NCBI GenBank assembly: GCA_012270665.1
Contig: JAAXHY010000382.1
Location: forward strand, 1 to 5,366
DNA: 5,366 bases
Direction: 5' to 3'
Origin: Dehalococcoidia bacterium
GTDB lineage: Bacteria; Chloroflexota; Dehalococcoidia; SAR202; UBA11138
Both the position numbers and the translations under genes were made by a program. This document shows positions 1 to 5,162 of the stretch, piece by piece (positions within the stretch are counted from its first letter, which is position 1; every line of letters begins with the position of its first letter). The notes under the pieces were generated by a model, which was not told where the DNA came from, searched no databases, and worked only from the letters and a program-made list of their open reading frames with translations.

Positions 1-2505
1 ATGGGCGACTTCTACGAGACGTTCGACGACGACGCCCGCGTGATTTCGCGCGAACTTGAGATAGCTCTCACATCCCGCGAGTTCGGCTCCGACAAGAATA
101 TCCCCTTGGCCGGAATACCCTACCATGCGCTTGAGCCATACCTAGCCCGTCTGGTCAAGAAGGGCTACAAGGTAGCGATATGCGAGCAGACCTCCGACCC
201 ATCGAAGGCCAGGGGCATAGTTGATCGGGAAGTGCTGCGGGTAGTGACGCCCGGGACCGTCTTCGAAGATTCCCTGCTGGAGGGCAAAGCGAACAACTAT
301 CTCGCCGCCGTCATAGTTGAAGGAGGCCAGGCCGGCCTCGCTTACGCGGACATCACTACCAGCGAGTATGCCACGACCCAGCTTGCTACTTCAGAAGTCC
401 CGGTCGAGCTGTTCAGGCTGCGACCCGCCGAACTTCTGCTGCCCGAAGGCGCCGACCCACTGGAGACGGACGAATCCACGTCCGTGGCTCACGTATCCGC
501 CGAGTCGTTCGACCTCGACTGGTGTACCGAGTCGCTCCAGCGACACTTCGGTGTCGGCAGCCTGGAAGCGTTCGGCTGCGACCGTCTCCCGCTCGCTATA
601 CGGGCCGCGGGCGCGATCCGCGAATATCTCACCCAGACCCAGAGAGCCGCCGCCGATCAGTTGACAACACTCCGGACCTACACCACCAGCCGTCACATGG
701 TCCTCGACCCACAGACGCGCCGCAACCTGGAGTTGTTCGAGGGCGGGCGATGGGCTGACACTTCGGCCTCCCTGCTATCAGTCCTCGACCGCACGAGAAC
801 GGCCATGGGTGGTCGTGTCCTGAGATCGTGGGTGGGACAGCCTCTGCTTGACCTTGAGGAACTGGCGCAAAGGCAGGAGTCGGTCGAATGGTTTCACCGC
901 AGCGCGCTCAGGCGTGAGCGCATAATCGCGCTGCTGGACTCTGTATCAGACATCCAGCGACTGCTGAACCGTGTCAGGGGCTTTGGAGCGACCCCTCGCG
1001 ACCTGAGCGCGCTCGCCGCGAGTCTGGAAGCCGCCCCATACCTGAAAGAGATTCTGTCAGAGGACGAGGACGCCTGGCAGGTACAGCCGCTCTCGGACGG
1101 CATACGAGACACATCCGAGGTGGTTGCTCTGCTGCGCTCCGCCATTACGGACGATCCTCCTATCACGGTCGGCGACGGCAAGGTAATCAGGCCTGGATTC
1201 TCCCCGGAAATGGACGATATACGCGACGCGACGACCAACGCGCAGCAGTACATAGCGCGTCTCGAAACGCGCGAGCGGGAGCGCACCGGCATCAAGTCCA
1301 TCAAGGTCGGATACAACAAGGTCTTCGGGTACTACATCGAGGTCAGCAACTCCAACCTTAGCCTCGTACCGGACGACTATGTTAGACGCCAGACCCTCGT
1401 GGGCGGAGAGCGTTTCATAACGCCCGAGATGAAGGAGTACGAGTCGCGCATACTCAACTCGCAGGACCGCATGGCCGAACTCGAAAGCGACCTGTTCAAC
1501 CAGGTCTGCGCTCAGACCGCCTCCCACGCCACCGACATTGCCGCTACCGCCGAGGCCATTTCCCAGATTGACACTTTCTGCTCGCTCGCCGAGGTCGCGT
1601 CCCGAAACGCCTACGTCAGGCCCGAACTGAATGACACCGACAGAATAGAGATCAGGCAGGGACGCCACCCCGTCGTGGAGAGGATGCTCGATGCGGGCAG
1701 TTTCGTGCCCAACGACACCGTCATGTCCGCTGAGGATGGACGCCTCGCCCTGATAACGGGGCCGAACATGGCGGGCAAGTCAACGTACATCAGGCAGGTC
1801 GCCATACTCGTTCTCATGGCGCAGATAGGCAGCTTCGTTCCTGCTGAGTCGGCCTCCATCGGCCTGGTTGACAGGATATTCAGCCGGGTTGGTCTGCAAG
1901 ACGACCTCGCTCTCGGACAATCAACCTTCATGGTGGAGATGGTGGAGACCGCGTCCATTCTGAATCACGCCACGCCGCGCTCGCTGATAATCCTGGACGA
2001 GATAGGCCGAGGCACCAGCACCTTCGACGGGCTGGCCATAGCGCGTGCAGTCGCCGAGTACATCCACAACCATCCCAACCTGGGGTGTAACACTCTGTTC
2101 GCGACCCACTACCACGAGCTCACTCAGCTGTCCGATCACCTGCCCGGCGTCCGAAACTACAACGTCGCGGTCTCCGAGGAGAACGGCAGCATAGTCTTTC
2201 TGCGTCGCATAGTACCTGGACGCGCCGATAAGAGCTACGGAATACACGTGGCCCAGCTCGCTGGTATGCCCAACGCCGTGGTCAATCGCGCCTGGGAGGT
2301 GCTCCGGGACCTCGAAGTGGATGACACCCGGGACCCTGGGAACGGAAACGCAACCGGCAACTCATCGCAGCCGACCCAACTCGCGCTGCTGCCGATGTCT
2401 TCCCCCGCCCTGGACGAACTCAAGGGCATTGACATCTCTTCCATGACCCCCATAGAGGCCATAAACAAGTTGTACGAACTTCAGAAGAGCGCGTCCGACA
2501 GCTAA
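1..2505 (+). CDS. mutS: DNA mismatch repair protein MutS, 5' end probably missing
   Basis: MutS binds mismatched or looped DNA as a dimer and, driven by ATP, recruits MutL to start repair. The order of parts is canonical. The mismatch-reading Phe-X-Glu motif is F4-Y5-E6 within GDFYE. A connector domain spans roughly residues 105-235. The lever/clamp region contains KVGYNKVFGYYIEV (435-448) and RQTLVGGERFITPE (463-476). The ATPase has Walker A GPNMAGKST (587-595), DDLALGQSTFMVEM (634-647), Walker B with the MutS signature LDEIGRGTSTFDG (665-677), and the His of FATHYHEL (700-707). KSYGIHVA (744-751) begins the helix-turn-helix dimer region. QLALL (793-797) resembles the beta-clamp binding motif QMSLL of E. 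coli MutS. All catalytic residues are present and the frame is unbroken. Family members carry about 20-40 residues before RMGDFYE, so the ATG at base 1 is probably an internal Met and the true start lies outside the window. Length (834 aa) is otherwise normal for bacterial MutS. Confidence 0.97.
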   Translation: MGDFYETFDDDARVISRELEIALTSREFGSDKNIPLAGIPYHALEPYLARLVKKGYKVAICEQTSDPSKARGIVDREVLRVVTPGTVFEDSLLEGKANNYLAAVIVEGGQAGLAYADITTSEYATTQLATSEVPVELFRLRPAELLLPEGADPLETDESTSVAHVSAESFDLDWCTESLQRHFGVGSLEAFGCDRLPLAIRAAGAIREYLTQTQRAAADQLTTLRTYTTSRHMVLDPQTRRNLELFEGGRWADTSASLLSVLDRTRTAMGGRVLRSWVGQPLLDLEELAQRQESVEWFHRSALRRERIIALLDSVSDIQRLLNRVRGFGATPRDLSALAASLEAAPYLKEILSEDEDAWQVQPLSDGIRDTSEVVALLRSAITDDPPITVGDGKVIRPGFSPEMDDIRDATTNAQQYIARLETRERERTGIKSIKVGYNKVFGYYIEVSNSNLSLVPDDYVRRQTLVGGERFITPEMKEYESRILNSQDRMAELESDLFNQVCAQTASHATDIAATAEAISQIDTFCSLAEVASRNAYVRPELNDTDRIEIRQGRHPVVERMLDAGSFVPNDTVMSAEDGRLALITGPNMAGKSTYIRQVAILVLMAQIGSFVPAESASIGLVDRIFSRVGLQDDLALGQSTFMVEMVETASILNHATPRSLIILDEIGRGTSTFDGLAIARAVAEYIHNHPNLGCNTLFATHYHELTQLSDHLPGVRNYNVAVSEENGSIVFLRRIVPGRADKSYGIHVAQLAGMPNAVVNRAWEVLRDLEVDDTRDPGNGNATGNSSQPTQLALLPMSSPALDELKGIDISSMTPIEAINKLYELQKSASDS

Positions 2506-2658
2506 CGATTGTCGGACACGCCTCAATGTATCCTTGATTGGTGGGAGTCTGTCGGGAACTGGTGGGGGATTGGGCCTGGGTGGGGAAGACGGTGGGGATG
2601 GACTGTTAGGTCTAGGTGGAAGACGCCGGTCATCTTTCGTTATTCTTCTGTTAAGCAT
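2362..2658 (-). CDS. Candidate small proline-rich protein coupled to the upstream two-TM gene
   Basis: This 98-residue frame starts with an ATG whose bases overlap the stop of the upstream membrane-protein gene (ATGCTTAA, 2658-2651), a typical arrangement for translational coupling. A Shine-Dalgarno-like GGTGGAG (2669-2663) precedes it by 4 nt. Residues 1-12 are basic (MLNRRITKDDRR). Residues 13-40 are proline-rich, with PPRPN at 14-18 and again at 26-30 and RLPP at 12-15 and 37-40. No hydrophobic membrane segment or known fold is visible. Residues from about 52 onward are antisense to the mutS 3' end (144 bp overlap), so the tail may be unselected sequence or the product of a lost stop codon. 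The start context and proline repeats favour a real gene. The antisense tail and lack of a recognised domain count against it. I do not recognise a function; a partner or regulator of the membrane protein is inference from the coupling. Confidence 0.45.
   Translation of the reverse strand: MLNRRITKDDRRLPPRPNSPSPPSSPPRPNPPPVPDRLPPIKDTLRRVRQSLAVGRALLKFVQLVYGLYGGHGRDVNALEFVQGGGRHRQQRELGRLR
2493..2517 (+). terminator. Hairpin spanning the mutS stop codon, weak terminator candidate
   Basis: A perfect 8-bp inverted repeat, GTCCGACA (2493-2500) and TGTCGGAC (2510-2517), encloses a 9-nt loop that contains the mutS TAA stop (2503-2505). A GC-rich stem at the end of a gene suggests transcript ending or 3'-end protection. 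No T-run follows, so it does not meet the standard intrinsic terminator pattern. It also lies inside the antisense proline-rich frame. Confidence 0.35.
2564..2597 (+). other. G-quadruplex-type motif downstream of mutS
   Basis: G-runs lie at 2564-2568, 2572-2574, 2578-2580 and 2582-2585, separated by loops of 3, 3 and 1 nt, which satisfies the usual G3+N1-7 quadruplex rule. A fifth run follows at 2594-2597, and GGG triplets precede it at 2543-2545 and 2554-2556. It lies about 60 nt past the mutS stop, so it would form in the mutS 3' untranslated RNA and in the non-template strand of that transcript. An alternative explanation for the G-richness is that the opposite strand encodes proline codons (CCN) of a small protein. 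Confidence 0.5.
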
Positions 2659-3157
2659 ATTTCTCCACCAGCGTCTTCGCCGCGTCTTCTCCACACGATT
2701 CATTCAATTTTTCATCCAAGCCTACGTCAACCCTCGATGCGATAGCGTTCAGTCTATCCAGAAGTTCCCGCCTGCGCGCGCGCGCCTGGGATTCGTCTAT
2801 GGCATAGGATTCGATGTCCAGCCACAATTCGCCCCATTGCGTATTCACCAACCCGCAATCCTCACTGGCCACGGCGAGCATAGCTGAGTTCCTAGCGTAA
2901 TCCGATATTGCGTCCCAGGACGCGAGACCCGCAATCACGATTCCTCCCACCACTGTAAGGAATGTAAACACAGGCTCGGGTATGTTCGGCAAAAACACCG
3001 TCGCTTCGATGATGATTGCGGCGAGCAGCGCGAATCTCATATTCCTGTGACGAACTCTATACGAATCGGCCAACGATCCGTAGTAACGAACATACCGCTC
3101 CGCGTCCCAGAGATCTTGCCATATCGCATTTCTGGTCTGATCCGTCACCACCGCCAT
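2651..3157 (-). CDS. Small two-TM membrane protein, SLATT-like
   Basis: The 168-residue product has an amphipathic N-terminal region (WQDLWDAERYVRYYGSLAD, residues 13-31), two membrane helices (about 41-57 and 62-80) joined by a short NIPEP turn, and a charged, helical cytoplasmic tail of about 85 residues ending in LVEKYA. This layout resembles SLATT-type proteins, a 2TM superfamily proposed to act as membrane-perturbing effectors in nucleotide-linked conflict systems. Assignment is by topology and overall look, not by a diagnostic motif, and no nucleotide synthetase or sensor gene is in the window. The start at 3157 is chosen over in-frame ATGs further upstream because GGAGGGG (3170-3164) lies 6 nt before it, and because the upstream residues look non-conserved and overlap the promoter. 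No signal peptide is visible. It is transcribed away from the D-glutamate cyclase-like operon and converges on mutS. Its stop overlaps the start of a proline-rich frame, suggesting a two-gene unit. Confidence 0.85.
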   Translation of the reverse strand: MAVVTDQTRNAIWQDLWDAERYVRYYGSLADSYRVRHRNMRFALLAAIIIEATVFLPNIPEPVFTFLTVVGGIVIAGLASWDAISDYARNSAMLAVASEDCGLVNTQWGELWLDIESYAIDESQARARRRELLDRLNAIASRVDVGLDEKLNESCGEDAAKTLVEKYA

Positions 3158-3163
3158 GGCATA

Positions 3164-3170
3164 CCCCTCC
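3164..3170 (-). promoter_or_regulatory. Strong Shine-Dalgarno fixing the start of the two-TM gene
   Basis: On the minus strand GGAGGGG ends 6 nt before the ATG at 3157. No comparable site precedes the upstream in-frame ATG codons, so this site decides the start. Confidence 0.8.
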
Positions 3171-3201
3171 AATCGCCACTCCAATGTTCCGCTCCTGATC
3201 T

Positions 3202-3242
3202 TTTTTGGCAGAGTGTATCCAGTATATAAACAATTTTTGGCA
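3202..3242. repeat. Pair of 9-bp direct repeats around the -10 box
   Basis: TTTTTGGCA occurs at 3202-3210 and 3234-3242, 32 bp apart (about three helical turns), one on each side of the minus-strand -10 box. Equal-face spacing would suit a regulator binding as two units. A-rich/T-rich 9-mers also recur by chance, so an operator role is only a suggestion. Confidence 0.3.
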
Positions 3243-3249
3243 ATGTGAA
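3221..3249 (-). promoter_or_regulatory. Sigma70-type promoter of the two-TM gene
   Basis: Reading the minus strand, a -35 box TTCACA (3249-3244) and a -10 box TATACT (3226-3221) are separated by exactly 17 nt. Each differs from consensus at one position. Transcription would begin near 3214, giving a leader of about 57 nt that contains the Shine-Dalgarno. The surrounding A/T-rich stretch stands out from the GC-rich neighbourhood. Two copies of TTTTTGGCA (plus strand 3202-3210 and 3234-3242) bracket the -10 box. Confidence 0.65.
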
Positions 3250-3272
3250 GATTCCGAGAGGCGGGCTCACTA

Positions 3273-3396
3273 GGAAGCATCCATTTTCTGGTGGGTATCC
3301 AGTGTAGTATGACAATACCCAATATCCTCGTGCCGCTTCGTGTCCTTCGTGGGTAGAACCGGATGCGCCTCTACTCACCACTTTTGTGATGCTTCC
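3273..3396. mobile_element. MITE-like non-autonomous insertion, 124 bp
   Basis: The ends form 25-bp terminal inverted repeats in two blocks. The outer 9 bp GGAAGCATC is perfect (3273-3281 against the complement of 3388-3396). Seven unmatched bases follow, then an inner block of 8/9 matches, TGGTGGGTA (3289-3297) against TGGTGAGTA (complement of 3372-3380). Many insertion sequences have this two-part end, with the outer part cut and the inner part bound by transposase. A perfect 9-bp direct repeat abuts both ends. The interior is too short for a transposase, so movement would need an enzyme supplied in trans by a related full-length element not in the window. The interior also holds a short CYTCGTG repeat array. 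It sits in the divergent control region, about 24 bp behind the -35 of the minus-strand gene and 17 bp ahead of the -35 of the plus-strand operon. It could therefore have altered their regulation without replacing either core promoter. Confidence 0.72.
3326..3353. repeat. Short CYTCGTG repeat array inside the element
   Basis: Three near-identical heptamers occur 9-10 bp apart: CCTCGTG (3326-3332), CTTCGTG (3336-3342) and CTTCGTG (3345-3351). From memory, strings of the kind CTTCGTGTCCTTCGTGG are common in intergenic DNA of many bacteria. Here it forms part of the 124-bp element's interior. No function is evident. Confidence 0.4.
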
Positions 3397-3412
3397 GGCT
3401 CACTACGCCGCC

Positions 3413-3441
3413 TTGACGACCCACCCCATGCGTACTATTCT
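3413..3441 (+). promoter_or_regulatory. Sigma70-type promoter of the D-glutamate cyclase-like operon
   Basis: A -35 box TTGACG (3413-3418) and a -10 box TATTCT (3436-3441) are separated by 17 nt. The -35 differs from consensus at one position and the -10 at two. Transcription would begin near 3448, about 40 nt before the ATG at 3489. It lies just outside the inserted element, so it predates the insertion. Confidence 0.6.
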
Positions 3442-3476
3442 AAGCCTGCTGAAGCAACGCTATCCCAACACAGAGC

Positions 3477-3482
3477 GAGGAG
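3477..3482 (+). promoter_or_regulatory. Shine-Dalgarno of the DUF1445 gene
   Basis: GAGGAG lies 6 nt before the ATG at 3489 and supports that start. Confidence 0.75.
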
Positions 3483-3488
3483 CGCACA

Positions 3489-4283
3489 ATGACCACACTA
3501 GCCCTGCCAACGGCGCCATCGGAAGTACGAGAACTCATAAGGGAAGGGCGTCTGGTGCAGACCACCGCCGGGATGTCACCCGGACACGTCCAGGCGAACC
3601 TCGCCATTCTGCCCAAGGAAGTGGCATTCGACTTTCTGCTATTCTGCCAGCGCAATCCCAGGCCATGCCCGCTGCTTGAGGTAGTCGAGGCTGGGGAGGT
3701 CGAGCCCGCCGAGTTCGCGCCGGGCGCCGATCTCCGCACCGACACCCCTCTGTACAGAGTGTACGAGTACGGCGAAATGACCGCAGAGGTGGAAGACATA
3801 TCGGAATATTGGCGCGACGATCTGGTATCATTCCTGCTGGGATGCAGCTTCTCTTTCGAGAATGCGCTTGCCAACGTGGATATTCCCATACGTCACATGG
3901 AACAGGACTCTACCGTCCCGATGTTCATAACCAACATACCCACCGCGTCGGCGGGGGTGTTCTCCCGCCCGATGGTGGTGTCAATGAGGCCGATAAAGCG
4001 AGAACAGGTCGTGAGGGCCGTGCAGGTGACCTCCCGATTCCCGGCGGTACACGGCGCGCCCGTCCACATCGGAGACCCGTCCGCGATAGGCATCAGCGAC
4101 GTGATGAAGCCCGACTTCGGCGATCCCTCCGAGTTCGAGGACAGCGAAGTGCCGGTGTTCTGGGCCTGTGGCGTAACCCCACAGGCCGCGGCCATGGCCT
4201 CCAAGCCACCACTGATGATTACACACGCCCCGGGCCATATGTTCATCACCGACAAGAAGGATGAGGACCTCGCGGTAATATAA
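3489..4283 (+). CDS. DUF1445/YcsI-family putative hydro-lyase (D-glutamate cyclase-like, N-terminal half)
   Basis: The 264-residue protein has the full length and block order of the DUF1445 family: GMSPGHVQANL (28-38), FCQRNPRPCP (52-61), DLRTDTPLYRVY (81-92), FLLGCSFSFENAL (115-127), RFPAVHGAPVHIGDP (183-197), WACGVTPQ (225-232) and ITHAPGHMFITD (244-255). No signal peptide or membrane segment is seen, so it should be cytoplasmic. The family includes B. subtilis YcsI, encoded beside 5-oxoprolinase genes, and the N-terminal half of animal DGLUCY, which converts D-glutamate to 5-oxo-D-proline and water. Bacterial members are usually annotated only as putative hydro-lyases. The next gene encodes the counterpart of the C-terminal half of DGLUCY, which supports a role in D-glutamate or oxoproline metabolism. 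That activity is inferred here, not shown. The ATG is supported by its Shine-Dalgarno and by the normal N-terminal length. Confidence 0.93.
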   Translation: MTTLALPTAPSEVRELIREGRLVQTTAGMSPGHVQANLAILPKEVAFDFLLFCQRNPRPCPLLEVVEAGEVEPAEFAPGADLRTDTPLYRVYEYGEMTAEVEDISEYWRDDLVSFLLGCSFSFENALANVDIPIRHMEQDSTVPMFITNIPTASAGVFSRPMVVSMRPIKREQVVRAVQVTSRFPAVHGAPVHIGDPSAIGISDVMKPDFGDPSEFEDSEVPVFWACGVTPQAAAMASKPPLMITHAPGHMFITDKKDEDLAVI

Positions 4284-4297
4284 TCCGCATCTCACAC

Positions 4298-4303
4298 AAG
4301 GAG
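4298..4303 (+). promoter_or_regulatory. Shine-Dalgarno fixing a GTG start
   Basis: AAGGAG ends 7 nt before the GTG at 4311. It supports that non-ATG start and independent translation within the operon. Confidence 0.75.
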
Positions 4304-4310
4304 CATCGCC

Positions 4311-5159
4311 GTGACCATCGAAGACATTATTCTGGACAGGGACCGCAGGGGAATCTCGCACCTTCGGCCTCATCTCCCCGCCGACTACGCATCGCAGGCA
4401 GCGCAGCTAATCCTGGACAACCCGGGGACCGCCATCATCGTTACCGGCTTCTACATACTGGACGCGGGTTACGCCGAGACCGACGGACCTCCCGGAGCGG
4501 TCGTGATCGGAAGCGCGCTGAACCAGCTTGGATACAACGTGGTTCATGTAACCGACCGCTACGCCTCCGAGATTATGGACAAGACGGGCGGCGACTACTC
4601 CAGCGTGGTGGAATTCCCTATAACCGACGACGACGCGAGCGTCCAGTTCGCGCGCGATCTAATATCCGAACTCAACCCTTCGGCGCTCATCGCCATCGAA
4701 CGGTGCGGCCTTACCGACGAGGGCAAGTACCGCAATATGCGCGGGCGGGATATAACTGACTACAACGCCCGCATTGACCACATATTCCATTCCAACGTGC
4801 CGTCGGTGGGAATAGGGGACGGCGGCAACGAGATAGGAATGGGCAACCTGGCGGAGGAAGTAACACAGGTAGAATCTCTCGTGAAGATCCCGTGCATAAC
4901 GCAGACGACCAAGTTGATGCTCGCCAGCGTCTCCAATTGGGGCGGCTACGGACTGGCGGCTGCGCTGTCGGCGCTTTCGGGGCGCAACCTGCTGCCTACC
5001 ATCGAAGAAGAGCAACAACTCCTGAGGGATACTGTTGATCTGGGCGCAGTGGACGGCATGAGCGCGAAGCAAGAGTACAAGGTTGACGGCTTCACCATCG
5101 AGGAGAACAGCCAGACGCTCCAGGCGCTGCACGACCACCTGGCGGCGATAGGCATCTGA
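4311..5159 (+). CDS. DUF4392 protein (D-glutamate cyclase-like, C-terminal half)
   Basis: The 282-residue protein matches the DUF4392 / D-glutamate cyclase C-terminal family. Recognisable blocks are TGFY (45-48), ETDGPPGA (56-63), AIERCG (128-133), NMRGRDIT (142-149), the glycine-rich GIGDGGNEIGMG (167-178), and SNWGGYGLAAAL (208-219). The glycine-rich loop and the acidic-glycine DGPPGA segment are the likeliest ligand-binding parts, but this is inferred from conservation alone. No membrane segment is visible. Translation starts at GTG with AAGGAG 7 nt upstream, 27 bp after the DUF1445 stop, so the two genes are almost certainly cotranscribed. In animals both domains form one polypeptide, DGLUCY. 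Here they are separate and would be expected to act as a complex or on successive steps. Which domain carries the catalytic site cannot be read from the sequence. No clear terminator follows, and the convergent gene's stop lies 3 bp beyond. Confidence 0.92.
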   Translation: MTIEDIILDRDRRGISHLRPHLPADYASQAAQLILDNPGTAIIVTGFYILDAGYAETDGPPGAVVIGSALNQLGYNVVHVTDRYASEIMDKTGGDYSSVVEFPITDDDASVQFARDLISELNPSALIAIERCGLTDEGKYRNMRGRDITDYNARIDHIFHSNVPSVGIGDGGNEIGMGNLAEEVTQVESLVKIPCITQTTKLMLASVSNWGGYGLAAALSALSGRNLLPTIEEEQQLLRDTVDLGAVDGMSAKQEYKVDGFTIEENSQTLQALHDHLAAIGI

Positions 5160-5162
5160 CCT

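Larger units (their letters stand above)
3264..3405. repeat. 9-bp target-site duplication flanking a small inserted element
   Basis: GGCTCACTA occurs directly next to each end of the 124-bp inverted-repeat element: 3264-3272 on the left and 3397-3405 on the right, same orientation, no mismatch. This is what transposition leaves behind when the target is cut with a 9-bp stagger. Duplications of about 9 bp are known for IS1 and for IS4-family elements such as IS10 and IS50. A perfect copy suggests a fairly recent insertion. Confidence 0.75.

Noticed and set aside
1057..1668. Long minus-strand frame opposite mutS
   Set aside because: It lies wholly within the conserved MutS lever and clamp region, has no start signals and resembles no family.
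2534..2887. Glycine-rich plus-strand frame (GTGGGLGLGGEDGGDG) after mutS
   Set aside because: It is the complement of the proline-rich minus-strand frame and of the two-TM gene. It has no Shine-Dalgarno and its later part is a shadow of a gene with clear start signals.
3215..3303. GTATCCAGT direct repeat at 3215-3223 and 3295-3303
   Set aside because: One copy lies inside the inserted element and the other outside in the promoter region. With no adjacent structure, the 9-bp match is best treated as chance.
3292..3321. Hairpin TGGGTAT/ATACCCA as a terminator or attenuator
   Set aside because: The 7-bp stem has a 16-nt loop, no T-run, and overlaps the inner block of the element's terminal repeat.
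3158..3322. N-terminal extension of the two-TM protein by 55 residues
   Set aside because: The extension would cover the promoter and part of the inserted element, has no Shine-Dalgarno, and lies ahead of a strong GGAGGGG site at the shorter start.
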